Below are positions 15,552 through 24,533 of a DNA stretch of 50,609 nucleotides, in pieces. The stretch covers positions 1-50,609 of the forward strand of contig JAZODH010000023.1 in the NCBI GenBank assembly GCA_045596925.1, given 5' to 3'. This stretch comes from SIG710 sp045596925 (GTDB taxonomy: Bacteria > Bacillota > Clostridia > Oscillospirales > CAG-272). The notes under the pieces were generated by a model. It saw nothing but the letters and a program-made list of their open reading frames with translations. It had not been told where the DNA came from and searched no databases. Within the stretch, counting starts at the first letter, position 1, and every line of letters begins with the position of its first letter. Both the position numbers and the translations under genes were made by a program.

Positions 15552-16061
15552 ATGGCACTGATAGCTTCTTATGTGTTCGGTGTTCTGGGAATCGTCGCAA
15601 ACGTGATCGTATATCAGCAGAAGAAAGGAAAAAATCTGCTTTTTTATAAGCTGATCTCGGATTTTCTCTGGGCGGCACACTATTCCTTTCTTTTTGCCTG
15701 GTCTGCGGCGGCGGTGGCTGTGCTCGGCATTTTCCGAGAGCTGGTGTTCTTCAATCAGGATAAAAAGTGGGCGAAGAGTCGTCTGTGGCTTGTGTTCTTC
15801 CTTCTGTGCAGCGGTGCTGTTGCCGTGCTCACGTGGAAGAGCGTATTCAGTATTTTGCCCGCAATGGCCTCAGCTTTGTCGGTAATAAGCTTCTGGAGGA
15901 ACGATCCAAGGCTTTCCCGCGGTCTCGCGTTCCCGATCTCGGGGTGTATGCTGACCTACGACCTTACCTGCGATTCCTACACGGGAATAGCAAACGAGAT
16001 CTTCACGCTGGTGTCCTCCGTGGTGGGGATCATCAGATATTCAAAAAAAGGCGGTAAATAA
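15552..16061 (+). CDS. YgjV-family inner membrane protein
   Basis: A 169-aa hydrophobic protein with about five or six membrane segments. It matches the YgjV family pattern: a start with IASYVFGVLGIVANVIVYQQ, then ISDFLWAAHYSFL and WRNDPRLSRGL. The family is widespread and its function is unknown. The distance to the upstream gene is three bases and the ribosome site (GAGGAGA) overlaps that gene's end, so the two are translated together. It may move or sense something related to the glycosidase substrate, but nothing in the sequence shows it. A strong hairpin follows the stop. Confidence 0.8.
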   Translation: MALIASYVFGVLGIVANVIVYQQKKGKNLLFYKLISDFLWAAHYSFLFAWSAAAVAVLGIFRELVFFNQDKKWAKSRLWLVFFLLCSGAVAVLTWKSVFSILPAMASALSVISFWRNDPRLSRGLAFPISGCMLTYDLTCDSYTGIANEIFTLVSSVVGIIRYSKKGGK

Positions 16062-16100
16062 GATAAGGGACCACGGTTCTTCCGTGGTCCCTTATCTTAT
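16058..16100. terminator. Bidirectional terminator, 19-bp perfect hairpin
   Basis: Left arm 16058-16076 and right arm 16082-16100 are exact complements with a five-base loop (TTCTT). It overlaps the stop codon of the YgjV gene and the stop of the minus-strand pseudogene, so it can end both convergent transcripts. T-rich sequence follows on the plus strand. Confidence 0.75.
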
Positions 16101-16399
16101 TTGTTGATTCCCTTGTAGGCAGCCTTGACGGCTTCGTAGCTTTCCGGATTGCCAATGTCGTAGCGACTTCCCGGCATCTCCATTGCGTGGACCTCTGTCT
16201 GCGTGCAGAGCTATGCGATATAGTTGCCGGGAGCGTCCGTTCCGCAGCCGCTGTCGATTCCCGACTGCACAAGCTTTGCATCGCGCGCCGTGTAGTAATA
16301 GAAAGGAGGACAGCACCAGTGTGTCGCGGGGGTAGGGGACTTTTCGGTCATGGAGAGCACCTTGTCATTTTCGTCTATGTCAATGTGTTTTGTTTTGAA
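16097..16399 (-). pseudogene. Decayed sugar-phosphate nucleotidyltransferase, C-terminal fragment
   Basis: On the minus strand the frame reads DIDENDKVLSMTEKSPTP, then PPFYYY, then TDAPGNYIA, then a TAG stop (plus-strand 16211-16213), then LCTQTEVHAMEMPG, then RYDIGNPESYEAV, then TAA. This is the C-terminal third of RmlA/GlmU-like glucose-1-phosphate nucleotidyltransferases, where the motif is DAPGNFIAWL; the TAG stands exactly at the conserved Trp (TGG). The N-terminal roughly 160 residues with the nucleotide-binding motif are gone. The fragment is in the same frame as, and directly follows, the stop codon of the 904-aa gene at 16400. It is a non-functional remnant. Confidence 0.8.
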
Positions 16400-19114
16400 T
16401 TACTCCTGCGGCAATATCCAGCCGTATTCGCGGGGAACCACGTGTTCTCTGCCCAAGGTGTGGCGAGTGCCCGGATCGGAGCACCAGGAAACGCTCCCGA
16501 CCTTGATCTTCAGCTTGAACGGGCGCATTTCGTTAAGACCTGCGTCGCGGCGGCTGACGGTTATGCGGTGGTGTGTTCCGCATTCCTTTTCGAAAGTGTC
16601 GGTCTTGTATTTTGCCATCTCCTTTTCCGCACGGTCACCGAAAAGGGAATTGTAGAAGAAATGATCGAAGGCGAGGCTTTTTTGTCCGTTACGGTCAAAA
16701 TATACAACAGCATCCGGATGCAAAAGCTTGAATTCGGGTGCGATGATAAATCTGACCTCATCATCCGAGGAAAGTTCCAGATAAATATTTTCGCTGTCAT
16801 ATGCCATGCGGAAACGGGATCTTTTCTCATCTCCGACCGATTCCCATGAAGAATTTTCGAGATCGCCGCAGGGCATTTCGTAACTCTTGACCGTAGGATG
16901 GTCCTCAATACCGAGGTAATATTCGAGAGGTGGCAGTCCCTGCTTGATCCGCTCACCCACTTCCGCAAACTCGGTCTCAAGAAGTGCTTCCAGGTATTCG
17001 ATTCTGTCCTTCAATTTTTCGGGGAAGAACTTGTATCCCTCTGCTTCGGAGTGGTATCCGAGACGGCCGTCACTCTCGCAAAGAGGGATCATTTTACGGC
17101 TGTTTTTGATCTCACATTCTGCAATGTGTTTCATCTTGACAAGCGTCTCGGACGGATCCCCGATCTGTCTGCCCAAAAGCTCGCGCAGACGGTAAAATTC
17201 CAGTATGTTGTCGGCTGACGTGAACAGCAGATCTATGGCGTGCGCCACCGATTGTTGCTCTGCTTCGTCGCCGCATTCGGCAACGATCTTGAGCATTTCC
17301 TCGGTGCCGCAGTGCCATCCGTCGCCCATTTTGTGAACAAGCTCACAGACCTCGTCAAGGGTGTGTCCGTTGAGCATACATTCTCCTATCCTGTCGCCGT
17401 CGATGGGGTCGACACCAAGCCATGTTCGGGGCAGAGAAATGTTCTTTGGCTTGAGTGCCAATTTCCATACAACACTGTCGTGGGCGGGACCGTAATAACT
17501 GAACATAATGTTGAGCGGATAGTTGCTGTAAGCGTCTTCAAAGGACTTCCATGCACGGACGATGCGAGGAGCTTTTGTGTTGCCCCAATATATGCCCGCA
17601 AGCCTTGTGAGGAACGCGTTTTCGTCGCTGAAATCCTCGAACGCAAGCTCGCCTGCCGCCTTGCTCATAAGTGAGGGATAATTGCCGAAATACCAGCATT
17701 GCATAATGCCCTCGACCTCGTATTTACGGGCTTCTTCGTACTTTTTGTATATAAGCCCCGGTACGGGCACATAAGGGACGGAAGCGATCTCGTGAGAGCA
17801 GCAGACCTGCATTTTTGCGAACATATGTTTGCCGTGGATTTTTGCCTGCTCGGCGGTGTATGTGAACAGCTCGGAGGGGCCGACGTAGGAGAGCCAATAG
17901 TCCTCTGCCTGGCGCAATTTGCCGAGCTGTTCCATGTAACCCATATCGTCGAAGTTCTGCATGAGCATCACGTCGTCGGGAGCACAGCGGACGTAGTCGC
18001 TGATGTCCTTCTTCCAGTTGTCCGAATGCATCACTCTTTCGCGCGCACCGTATGTCCAACTTATGACATCGCAGTCGGGATTTGCGTCTCTGATGCCCGA
18101 GCGCAGTGCTTCTACCAGGTCGCCCAGAGCCTCGCCGTGGGATTTTTTGCCGCATCTGGGACAGAGCCTGTGATCGGCTGTCGATGTGCATCCCGTAGGA
18201 CGCTCACCATAGGTTATGCTGATGAATCCCGCCAGCTTGGGAGCCAACTTGACAAGTCGGTTTCCTGCTTCATAGCAGTATTTTTTATTCTTCTCGATAT
18301 TCACACAAAATGTCATGCCTAAATATGTGGGGATTCCGCACATATCGGGATGCTTTTCTGCCATTTCGTGACTGAATCCGATAGGCTCGATGGCGAAAAT
18401 GTAAACGCCGATGCCGTACCGCCGGCATTTCTCGATGACGCGGTTCAGCTTTTCTATACGTGCCTCGTAACCCTGTCCGTTTTCCTCAATGTAAGAGGAG
18501 GGAACAAGATCGGAAAAACGGGTGTATATCCACACGCCGTTGGCACCGTCGTGCATGAGGCGGTTAAGATATTCCTCGGGATAATAATCAATGTCGTCGC
18601 TTAACTCATCACCGTTTTTGGGCGGGCGGTTGATAGGGCTGAAAAAGCATCTTGTTATTCGGGAACGAATGTGCGGAGCGCGCTTTATTATGCAAGGTTC
18701 AAGATATGCTCCCTCGCGACGGCGCAGCTCGTCTTCAATATATATGATCGCACGTCGGACACCCTCCGTGTCGTTTGCCGTTACCGTAATGCCCTCGGAG
18801 GTGATCTCGATCACGTAAGCCTCGAATTTTTCTGTCTCACCTTTTTTTATGACAATAGGGTATCGGTCTCCGCCGATGCCGTAGATGCTCAAAAATCTAT
18901 CAATGTCATCGTAGACCGTTTCGAGCAGACCCTCGGGGTCGTCGGGGTAACGCTGAGCTATGTATATTCCTTCCGCATCAAATTTGCCTTTTTTGAGAGA
19001 ACGCTTTCCGTAATAGGGCGGCTTTTCCTCGTGAAGCGGACGGCGCAGCTCGTCGATAAAGGACATAGGCGGCTGACGGTCAAAGAATGGATCTATCCTT
19101 GGTGTTGAAATCAT
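16400..19114 (-). CDS. Putative glycoside hydrolase with GH20b-like N-terminus and CBM9-like C-terminus
   Basis: A 904-aa protein, probably cytoplasmic. The start at 19114 has AAAAAGGAG just upstream; the longer open frame to 19201 runs through a promoter and is rejected. Residues about 60-150 resemble the alpha/beta domain found before GH20 and GH67 barrels (VIEITSEGITVTANDTEGVR). A TIM-barrel-like region follows, with a CPRCGKKS pair of cysteines and GIMQCWYFGNYPSLMSKAAG. Near residues 760-880 a beta-sandwich (RFRMAYDSENIYLELSS) resembles CBM9/DOMON domains. I cannot place it in a named GH family and no catalytic pair is certain. Its own promoter lies at 19173-19201. A divergent AraC/GPH/GH2 cluster is next door. 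Confidence 0.6.
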   Translation of the reverse strand: MISTPRIDPFFDRQPPMSFIDELRRPLHEEKPPYYGKRSLKKGKFDAEGIYIAQRYPDDPEGLLETVYDDIDRFLSIYGIGGDRYPIVIKKGETEKFEAYVIEITSEGITVTANDTEGVRRAIIYIEDELRRREGAYLEPCIIKRAPHIRSRITRCFFSPINRPPKNGDELSDDIDYYPEEYLNRLMHDGANGVWIYTRFSDLVPSSYIEENGQGYEARIEKLNRVIEKCRRYGIGVYIFAIEPIGFSHEMAEKHPDMCGIPTYLGMTFCVNIEKNKKYCYEAGNRLVKLAPKLAGFISITYGERPTGCTSTADHRLCPRCGKKSHGEALGDLVEALRSGIRDANPDCDVISWTYGARERVMHSDNWKKDISDYVRCAPDDVMLMQNFDDMGYMEQLGKLRQAEDYWLSYVGPSELFTYTAEQAKIHGKHMFAKMQVCCSHEIASVPYVPVPGLIYKKYEEARKYEVEGIMQCWYFGNYPSLMSKAAGELAFEDFSDENAFLTRLAGIYWGNTKAPRIVRAWKSFEDAYSNYPLNIMFSYYGPAHDSVVWKLALKPKNISLPRTWLGVDPIDGDRIGECMLNGHTLDEVCELVHKMGDGWHCGTEEMLKIVAECGDEAEQQSVAHAIDLLFTSADNILEFYRLRELLGRQIGDPSETLVKMKHIAECEIKNSRKMIPLCESDGRLGYHSEAEGYKFFPEKLKDRIEYLEALLETEFAEVGERIKQGLPPLEYYLGIEDHPTVKSYEMPCGDLENSSWESVGDEKRSRFRMAYDSENIYLELSSDDEVRFIIAPEFKLLHPDAVVYFDRNGQKSLAFDHFFYNSLFGDRAEKEMAKYKTDTFEKECGTHHRITVSRRDAGLNEMRPFKLKIKVGSVSWCSDPGTRHTLGREHVVPREYGWILPQE

Positions 19115-19172
19115 GTTTTTCTCCTTTTTGGCAGCTTTGACGGGCGAAATCCCCTCTGTGTGTGCCGTGCTC

Positions 19173-19201
19173 TTTATAACATACAAATCTTTGCTTGTCA
19201 A
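19173..19201 (-). promoter_or_regulatory. Promoter of the 904-aa glycosidase-like gene
   Basis: Read on the minus strand: TTGACA (19201-19196), a 17-base spacer and TATAAA (19178-19173). It lies 60 bases before the ATG at 19114 and downstream of the AraC gene at 19246. Confidence 0.8.
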
Positions 19202-19245
19202 GGCATTGAGAAATTTTTACACAGCGTTTTTAGTTTCTTGATTAT

Positions 19246-20466
19246 TTATTCTGTCACACCGCTTTCGTGCCTGTATTCGCTGGGGGTCTTTTTAAAATGC
19301 GACTTGAACGTTTTTGAAAAATACTGTACGTCCATAATTCCGCAATGAAGCGCCACGGTCTGTACCTGCAGGGAAGTGGTGGTGAGCAGATGTGCGGCGT
19401 ACTCCATGCGCTTTTGACGCACGTATTCGGAGAGTGTGTGTCCTGTTTCCTTTTTGAATACCGTTGAAAGATAGCCGAGACTTACGCTCTGATTTTGTGC
19501 CAGCGTTCGCGGTGACAGGTCGGCGGAAAGGTCCGCATCGATGGTCAGTATCGTCTTTTTGACGATTGGCGACAGGTTTTTCTGAGAGTGACTGCGCACC
19601 AGGCGGGTGTAGGTGCGGAACATTTCGATCATAAGGGCTTTTCGGTCTGTGGACGTGGTCAGATCCTCGATCTTCGCGGCAAATTCCGAGGATATCTGAT
19701 TTATATGGATCGGGTGAACTCCGCCTTTCTCTGCCGCTTTTCGCAGGAGAGTGTTCATGATTATCATGTAGTTTTTCGTGTTTCGCACGGGGTCGGACAC
19801 TCTTTTCTCGAAAAACTCTGCGGAAAATGCCGAGTGGAATTTGGCTTCAAAATGAGTCTGGCCGTGAGAAACGGCACGTATCATCTCGTTTTCAAAGGCA
19901 TAGCGCTGTTCCATGGCTTTGATGCTGAGCAGGGTATCGCGGTGATCCGCGTTCCGCATGGAACGGCTGACGGGCACATCGCTTTTTGGATGATTTTCGG
20001 AAACGTCTCTGATGTTGAAGGCGTCGGTTCCCCAGATCCTTTCGCAAAAGGTATCAAGAACCGTGAAAAGCGTGTGATCGTCCTCAAGTACGGGCAGATT
20101 GCCGTAAAGCTCCGAGAGCAGGTGCTGATTTTGAGGGGAAACTCCGTGCCGCTCACCAATCTCAAGTATCTGCTGATGCGAGACCTGCGAAGACAGAAAC
20201 GGTCCTGCAAAAAGGACTGCTGTGGGGGAGAACGATGGAAGCAGGAGCAGTCTGAAGCAACGCCTGAGAGGGTCGGTCAGACGGTACACGGTTTTCGGTT
20301 CAAGATCGGGGATAAGCTCCGAAAATGCGCTTGGGTAGTCAAAAACGTCGTCCCCGGCCGAGTTTTCAAGCAGAGCAGACAGCTCGCTCAGCTCCAGAAC
20401 CCGCACGTTCACTCGGCTTTTTATAAAAACATCGCATAAAAAAGAAAGTTCACTTTGATAAAACAT
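19246..20466 (-). CDS. AraC-family regulator with large N-terminal sensor
   Basis: A 406-aa regulator. The start at 20466 is chosen for its GGAGGTGAAG site; a frame open 39 bases further up has none. The C-terminal 100 residues are a typical AraC domain (SPRTLAQNQSVSLGYLSTVF, KKETGHTLSEYVRQKRMEYA, then VQYFSKTFKSHFKKTPSEYR). The N-terminal 290 residues show no recognised domain. They resemble the long sensor regions of Clostridial AraC proteins that serve sugar uptake genes. It diverges from the GPH transporter and GH2 beta-galactosidase, and its most likely task is to activate them. The 904-aa glycosidase gene lies just downstream in the same direction. Confidence 0.9.
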   Translation of the reverse strand: MFYQSELSFLCDVFIKSRVNVRVLELSELSALLENSAGDDVFDYPSAFSELIPDLEPKTVYRLTDPLRRCFRLLLLPSFSPTAVLFAGPFLSSQVSHQQILEIGERHGVSPQNQHLLSELYGNLPVLEDDHTLFTVLDTFCERIWGTDAFNIRDVSENHPKSDVPVSRSMRNADHRDTLLSIKAMEQRYAFENEMIRAVSHGQTHFEAKFHSAFSAEFFEKRVSDPVRNTKNYMIIMNTLLRKAAEKGGVHPIHINQISSEFAAKIEDLTTSTDRKALMIEMFRTYTRLVRSHSQKNLSPIVKKTILTIDADLSADLSPRTLAQNQSVSLGYLSTVFKKETGHTLSEYVRQKRMEYAAHLLTTTSLQVQTVALHCGIMDVQYFSKTFKSHFKKTPSEYRHESGVTE

Positions 20467-20541
20467 TGCTTCACCTCCGTCCGCTTTATTTGCGACCTTG
20501 CGCAAAATTTCAACTGATTATAACATATTTTTTGTAAAAAA

Positions 20542-20558
20542 GCAACAGAAAATGTTGC
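20542..20558. repeat. Inverted repeat between divergent AraC and transporter genes
   Basis: GCAACA (20542-20547) and TGTTGC (20553-20558) are exact complements separated by GAAAA. The place fits an operator for the adjacent AraC protein, but AraC sites are usually direct repeats, so this is only a candidate. Confidence 0.3.
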
Positions 20559-20621
20559 AAAAAATGAAATAAACACAAAAATACATTAAAATATTACTCA
20601 CGCTCATATAGGAAAATCATT

Positions 20622-20627
20622 TATACT
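20622..20627 (+). promoter_or_regulatory. Candidate -10 of the GPH transporter operon
   Basis: TATACT at 20622-20627, about 75 bases before the ATG. At the right distance (20599-20604) the bases are CACGCT, not a -35. A good -10 with a poor -35 is what an activator-dependent promoter looks like, in line with the divergent AraC gene. Confidence 0.4.
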
Positions 20628-20700
20628 AAATATATAAACAGAGGTCTGCCGCCGCGGGTGTCAGACCGAACTGAAAGAAATACGAAAAGAGGAAAAAACA

Positions 20701-22173
20701 ATGGCAAAAGAAACAAAGCTTGACGTAAACGGCAAGCGCCCGTTTGGCATAAGAGACAGTATCGCTTATGCTGCCGGTGACCTTGGATGCAACATGAGTT
20801 TTGCACTCAAGGGAACGATGGCACTTTTCTGGACCCAGGTCATGGGTATGAGTGCATGGTATTCCTTGCTCCTGATAATCGTTCAGGTATGGGATGCTGT
20901 CAACGATCCGCTTATCGGATCGATGATCGATGCTGACAAGCGCAAGTATAAGCGCAATAAGTTCCTTCAGTACATATTTATAGGTTCTGTTGGACTTATA
21001 ATCGGCGGTGCTTGTTGCTTCCTTCCTTTCCCCGGCGCGCCGGTTTGGGCTAAGTTCATTATTTTTATCGCAGGATACGTTATTTGGGATGCGTTCTATA
21101 CCATTGCCAACGTACCTTACGGCTCACTCCTTTCTCTTATTTCCAATGACGCCGCAGACCGTGCGTCTCTTTCCGCTTGGCGTTCCATTGGCTCTATGGT
21201 TGGAAATATGCTTCCCATGGTAATTCTTCCTTTCCTCATCTACAATGAGGACGAATCACTTAACGGAAACATGGTGTTCGTTACGGCGCTCATTATGGGT
21301 GTTATCGGATTTATCTGCTTCCAGTTTATGATCCGCAACACCGAGATCCGTGTTGACACCGAGACAAAGGTAAACGAGGATCAGCCCAAGTTCAACGTAT
21401 GGCAAGCTCTTGTTAATTTTGTAAAGAACCGTCCCGCAGTTGGCGCGACACTTGCGGCTATGGGTATGTTCATCGGTATGCAGGGTGCGACGACCGCGGT
21501 TTCCGTAACCTTCCAGATCTACTTCAAGAATACCAAGATTTCGGGTATTGTTCAGCTCTTTGCCATGATCCCGATTCTCTTATTTACTCCTCTTGCCCGT
21601 AAGATGGTTACAAAATACGGTAAGAAAGAGCTTTCGATAGTTGGTTCTATCGCGTCTATTATCGGTGCGCTGGGACTGTTTATAATCACTCCCGACAATA
21701 CGGGTCTTGACCTCATCATCTACATTCTTTGCCAACTGGTATACAGCCTTGGTCTGGGTATCTACTCCACGGTTTCCTGGGCTATGATGGGCGATGCTAT
21801 CGACTACAACGAGTGGAAGACGGGCAAGCGTGAGGAAGGCGTAGTATATTCGCTTCATTCCTTCTTCCGTAAGCTGGCTCAGGGTATCGGTCCTGCTGTT
21901 GCACTTCTCATTATGCAGGGCATGGGCTACGTTAATAATGCCATTGATCCCGAAACGGGTGCCGCGTTTATCGACGTTACAAAGCTTTCTTGGGAATTTG
22001 CGGTCGAGCTTCGTGTTCTCGTTGCAATTCTTTTCCTCGCTTCTGCAGTAATGCAGTTCGTAGGTCTCGGTCTTGTTTACAACCTTGATAAGAAGACTCT
22101 TGAAAAGATGAACGCAGAGCTTGGACACGGCACGGCAGCAGAGACTGCTCCCGAGACCGTTGCGGCAGAGTAA
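20701..22173 (+). CDS. GPH-family sugar:cation symporter
   Basis: A 490-aa membrane protein with about 12 transmembrane segments. It has the family start (FGIRDSIAYAAGDLGCNMSF), the loop VWDAVNDPLIGSMIDADKR, and NVPYGSLLSLISNDAADRAS. Late in the protein SWAMMGDAIDYNEWKTGKRE matches the conserved GPH motif. GPH proteins import disaccharides and glycosides such as lactose, melibiose or glucuronides with sodium or protons. The neighbouring GH2 beta-galactosidase, 82 bases downstream, suggests a beta-galactoside, but a related oligosaccharide is possible. A GAGGAAA site precedes the ATG. Confidence 0.93.
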   Translation: MAKETKLDVNGKRPFGIRDSIAYAAGDLGCNMSFALKGTMALFWTQVMGMSAWYSLLLIIVQVWDAVNDPLIGSMIDADKRKYKRNKFLQYIFIGSVGLIIGGACCFLPFPGAPVWAKFIIFIAGYVIWDAFYTIANVPYGSLLSLISNDAADRASLSAWRSIGSMVGNMLPMVILPFLIYNEDESLNGNMVFVTALIMGVIGFICFQFMIRNTEIRVDTETKVNEDQPKFNVWQALVNFVKNRPAVGATLAAMGMFIGMQGATTAVSVTFQIYFKNTKISGIVQLFAMIPILLFTPLARKMVTKYGKKELSIVGSIASIIGALGLFIITPDNTGLDLIIYILCQLVYSLGLGIYSTVSWAMMGDAIDYNEWKTGKREEGVVYSLHSFFRKLAQGIGPAVALLIMQGMGYVNNAIDPETGAAFIDVTKLSWEFAVELRVLVAILFLASAVMQFVGLGLVYNLDKKTLEKMNAELGHGTAAETAPETVAAE

Positions 22174-22255
22174 TTAAGCTGAACTGACCATATTTCGGTG
22201 TCCGTCTTTGGGCGGACGCCGATTTTGAAAATCCACAGAACGGAGATAAATTTAT

Positions 22256-24526
22256 ATGAGAAACATTTTGAAATTGAACGAGGGCTGGCTGTTTGCCAAG
22301 GACACCGCTGACATTGCTGTCCGCGAGGGTGAGACGGTAAACCTGCCCCACAGCTGGAATGCGATCGACGGTCAGGACGGTGGAAACGACTATTTCCGCG
22401 GCTCTTGCCTCTACGCAAAAACACTGAAAAAGGCAGACCTGCCCGTCTCAGACTGCTACTACCTTGAATTCAGAGGTGCAAACTCCTCCGCCGACGTATA
22501 TCTGAACGGCGAGAAGCTGGCTCACCATGACGGAGGTTACTCCACCTGGAGAGTTGGCCTTACGGGTAAGCTTGCCGATGAAAACGAGCTTGCGGTCGTT
22601 GTTGACAACTCCGCAAACGACACGGTATATCCCCAGATGGCAGACTTTACATTCTACGGCGGTATCTACCGTGACGTAAATCTTATCGCGGTGAACAAGG
22701 CTCACTTTGACCTTGATTACTATGGCGGAAGCGGTCTGAAGATCACCCCCGCAGTTGATGGCAAGAAGGCATCTGTTGAGGTGGAGGTGTTTACCACAGA
22801 GCTCTCCGAGGGTCAGACTATCGTTTATACCATTTACGATAAGGAAGAGAAGGAGCTTCAGAAGATCGAATCCAAGGAAAAAAAGGTAACTTTTGAGATC
22901 GACGACGTTCATCTCTGGCACGGTCGCCGCGATCCCTACCTTTACTGCTGTGAAGTCGAGATCGTAGAGAACGGTGAGGTCCTTGACAATGTTTGCAACC
23001 GCTTCGGTTGCCGCACCTTCAAGATCGATCCCGACCGTGGATTTATCCTCAACGGTGAGGAGTATCCTCTGCGCGGCGTGTCTCGTCACCAGGACAGACT
23101 GGGCATCGGTAACGCGCTTCTTCCCGAGCATCACGAGGAGGATATCGACCTTATTTTGGAGGTCGGTGCTACCACTATCCGTCTTGCTCATTATCAGCAC
23201 GACCAGTATTTCTATGACCTTTGCGACGAAAAGGGTCTTGTTATCTGGGCTGAGATCCCTTACATTTCAAAGCATATGCCCACGGGACGTGAGAACACCA
23301 TCTCTCAGATGAAGGAGCTTATTACTCAGAACTACAACCACGCTTCTATCGTTGTCTGGGGACTTTCAAACGAGATTTCCATCGCCGGCTCGGACGAGGA
23401 TCTGCTTGAGAACCACCGTATCCTGAATGACCTCGTTCACGAAATGGATAAGACCCGTCTTACCACCATTGCGGCGGTTTCCATGTGCAAGATGGACGAT
23501 CCCTACCTGCTTATTCCCGACGTCGTTTCTTACAACCACTATTTCGGCTGGTACGGCGGCGACACGTCTATGAACGGACCTTGGTTCGATAAGTTCCACG
23601 AAACTCACCCCACGATCCCGATCGGTGTCAGCGAGTACGGCTGTGAGGCCCTCAACTGGCACACAAGCGATCCCAAGCAGGGCGACTACACCGAGGAGTA
23701 CCAGGCATACTACCACGAGGAGCTTATAAAGCAGCTGTTCACCCGCAAGTATATCTGGGCGACACACGTTTGGAATATGTTCGATTTCGGCGCAGACGCA
23801 AGAGCGGAGGGCGGCGAGAACGGTCAGAACCACAAGGGTCTTGTGACCATGGACAGAAAGTATAAGAAGGACGCTTTCTATGCGTACAAGGCATGGCTGT
23901 CCGACGATCCCTTCGTGCACCTTTGCGGTAAGAGATATATCGACCGAGTCGAGGACGTAACAAAGGTTACGGTTTATTCAAATCAGCCCGAAGTAGAGCT
24001 TTTCGTCAACGGCGAGAGCATCGGCAAGAAGACGGCCAAGGATCATTTCTTCTACTTTGACGTAAAGAACGAGGGCGAGAGCGTAATCGTGGCAAAGGCG
24101 GGCGATCTCACCGATGAGGGCAAGATCCGTCGTGTTGCCGAGCGCAACATGGACTACGTGTTAAAGGAAGTCGGCGCAGTTCTCAACTGGTTCGACGTTG
24201 TGGAGATCGAGGGAAGATATTCGCTCAACGACAAGATCTCCGATATCATGAAATCCAAGCGCGGAAAGCTCTGGTTCCTCTCCTTCGGGCTTAAACTGAA
24301 GAAAAAGATGGATGCCAACAAGAAGGATAAGAAGGAAGGCAAGAAGTCGGGCGGCTTTGACGTGGACCTCAAGGCAGACGGCGGCCTGATGGAAATGATG
24401 GGCGGATTCTCCGTTCTTCGTCTTTCCGGCATGATGGGCATGATGGATATAAGCTTCACAAAGGAAGAGCTTCTCAAGCTCAATCGTCAGCTCAACCGTA
24501 TCCGCAAGCCCAAGGAAAAGAAATAA
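22256..24526 (+). CDS. GH2 beta-galactosidase-like enzyme with a basic, Met-rich C-terminal extension
   Basis: A 756-aa cytoplasmic GH2 enzyme. Domains in order: jelly-roll sugar-binding domain (to about 170), immunoglobulin-like domain (to about 265) and TIM barrel (to about 560). The acid/base Glu is E373 in WGLSNEIS and the nucleophile is E460 in GVSEYGCEA. An additional immunoglobulin-like domain follows (NQPEVELFVNGESIGKK). After residue about 640 comes an unusual tail: NDKISDIM, a lysine-rich stretch, then GGLMEMMGGFSVLRLSGMMG and FTKEELLKLNRQL. The partner GPH transporter imports the likely substrate. An ACGGAG site lies just upstream of the ATG. A strong terminator follows the gene. 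Confidence 0.9.
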   Translation: MRNILKLNEGWLFAKDTADIAVREGETVNLPHSWNAIDGQDGGNDYFRGSCLYAKTLKKADLPVSDCYYLEFRGANSSADVYLNGEKLAHHDGGYSTWRVGLTGKLADENELAVVVDNSANDTVYPQMADFTFYGGIYRDVNLIAVNKAHFDLDYYGGSGLKITPAVDGKKASVEVEVFTTELSEGQTIVYTIYDKEEKELQKIESKEKKVTFEIDDVHLWHGRRDPYLYCCEVEIVENGEVLDNVCNRFGCRTFKIDPDRGFILNGEEYPLRGVSRHQDRLGIGNALLPEHHEEDIDLILEVGATTIRLAHYQHDQYFYDLCDEKGLVIWAEIPYISKHMPTGRENTISQMKELITQNYNHASIVVWGLSNEISIAGSDEDLLENHRILNDLVHEMDKTRLTTIAAVSMCKMDDPYLLIPDVVSYNHYFGWYGGDTSMNGPWFDKFHETHPTIPIGVSEYGCEALNWHTSDPKQGDYTEEYQAYYHEELIKQLFTRKYIWATHVWNMFDFGADARAEGGENGQNHKGLVTMDRKYKKDAFYAYKAWLSDDPFVHLCGKRYIDRVEDVTKVTVYSNQPEVELFVNGESIGKKTAKDHFFYFDVKNEGESVIVAKAGDLTDEGKIRRVAERNMDYVLKEVGAVLNWFDVVEIEGRYSLNDKISDIMKSKRGKLWFLSFGLKLKKKMDANKKDKKEGKKSGGFDVDLKADGGLMEMMGGFSVLRLSGMMGMMDISFTKEELLKLNRQLNRIRKPKEKK

Positions 24527-24533
24527 AAAAACA

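Noticed and set aside
19115..19201. N-terminal extension of the 904-aa glycosidase-like gene
   Set aside because: The segment contains the -35 and -10 of that gene's promoter and no ribosome site; the ATG at 19114 has AAAAAGGAG.
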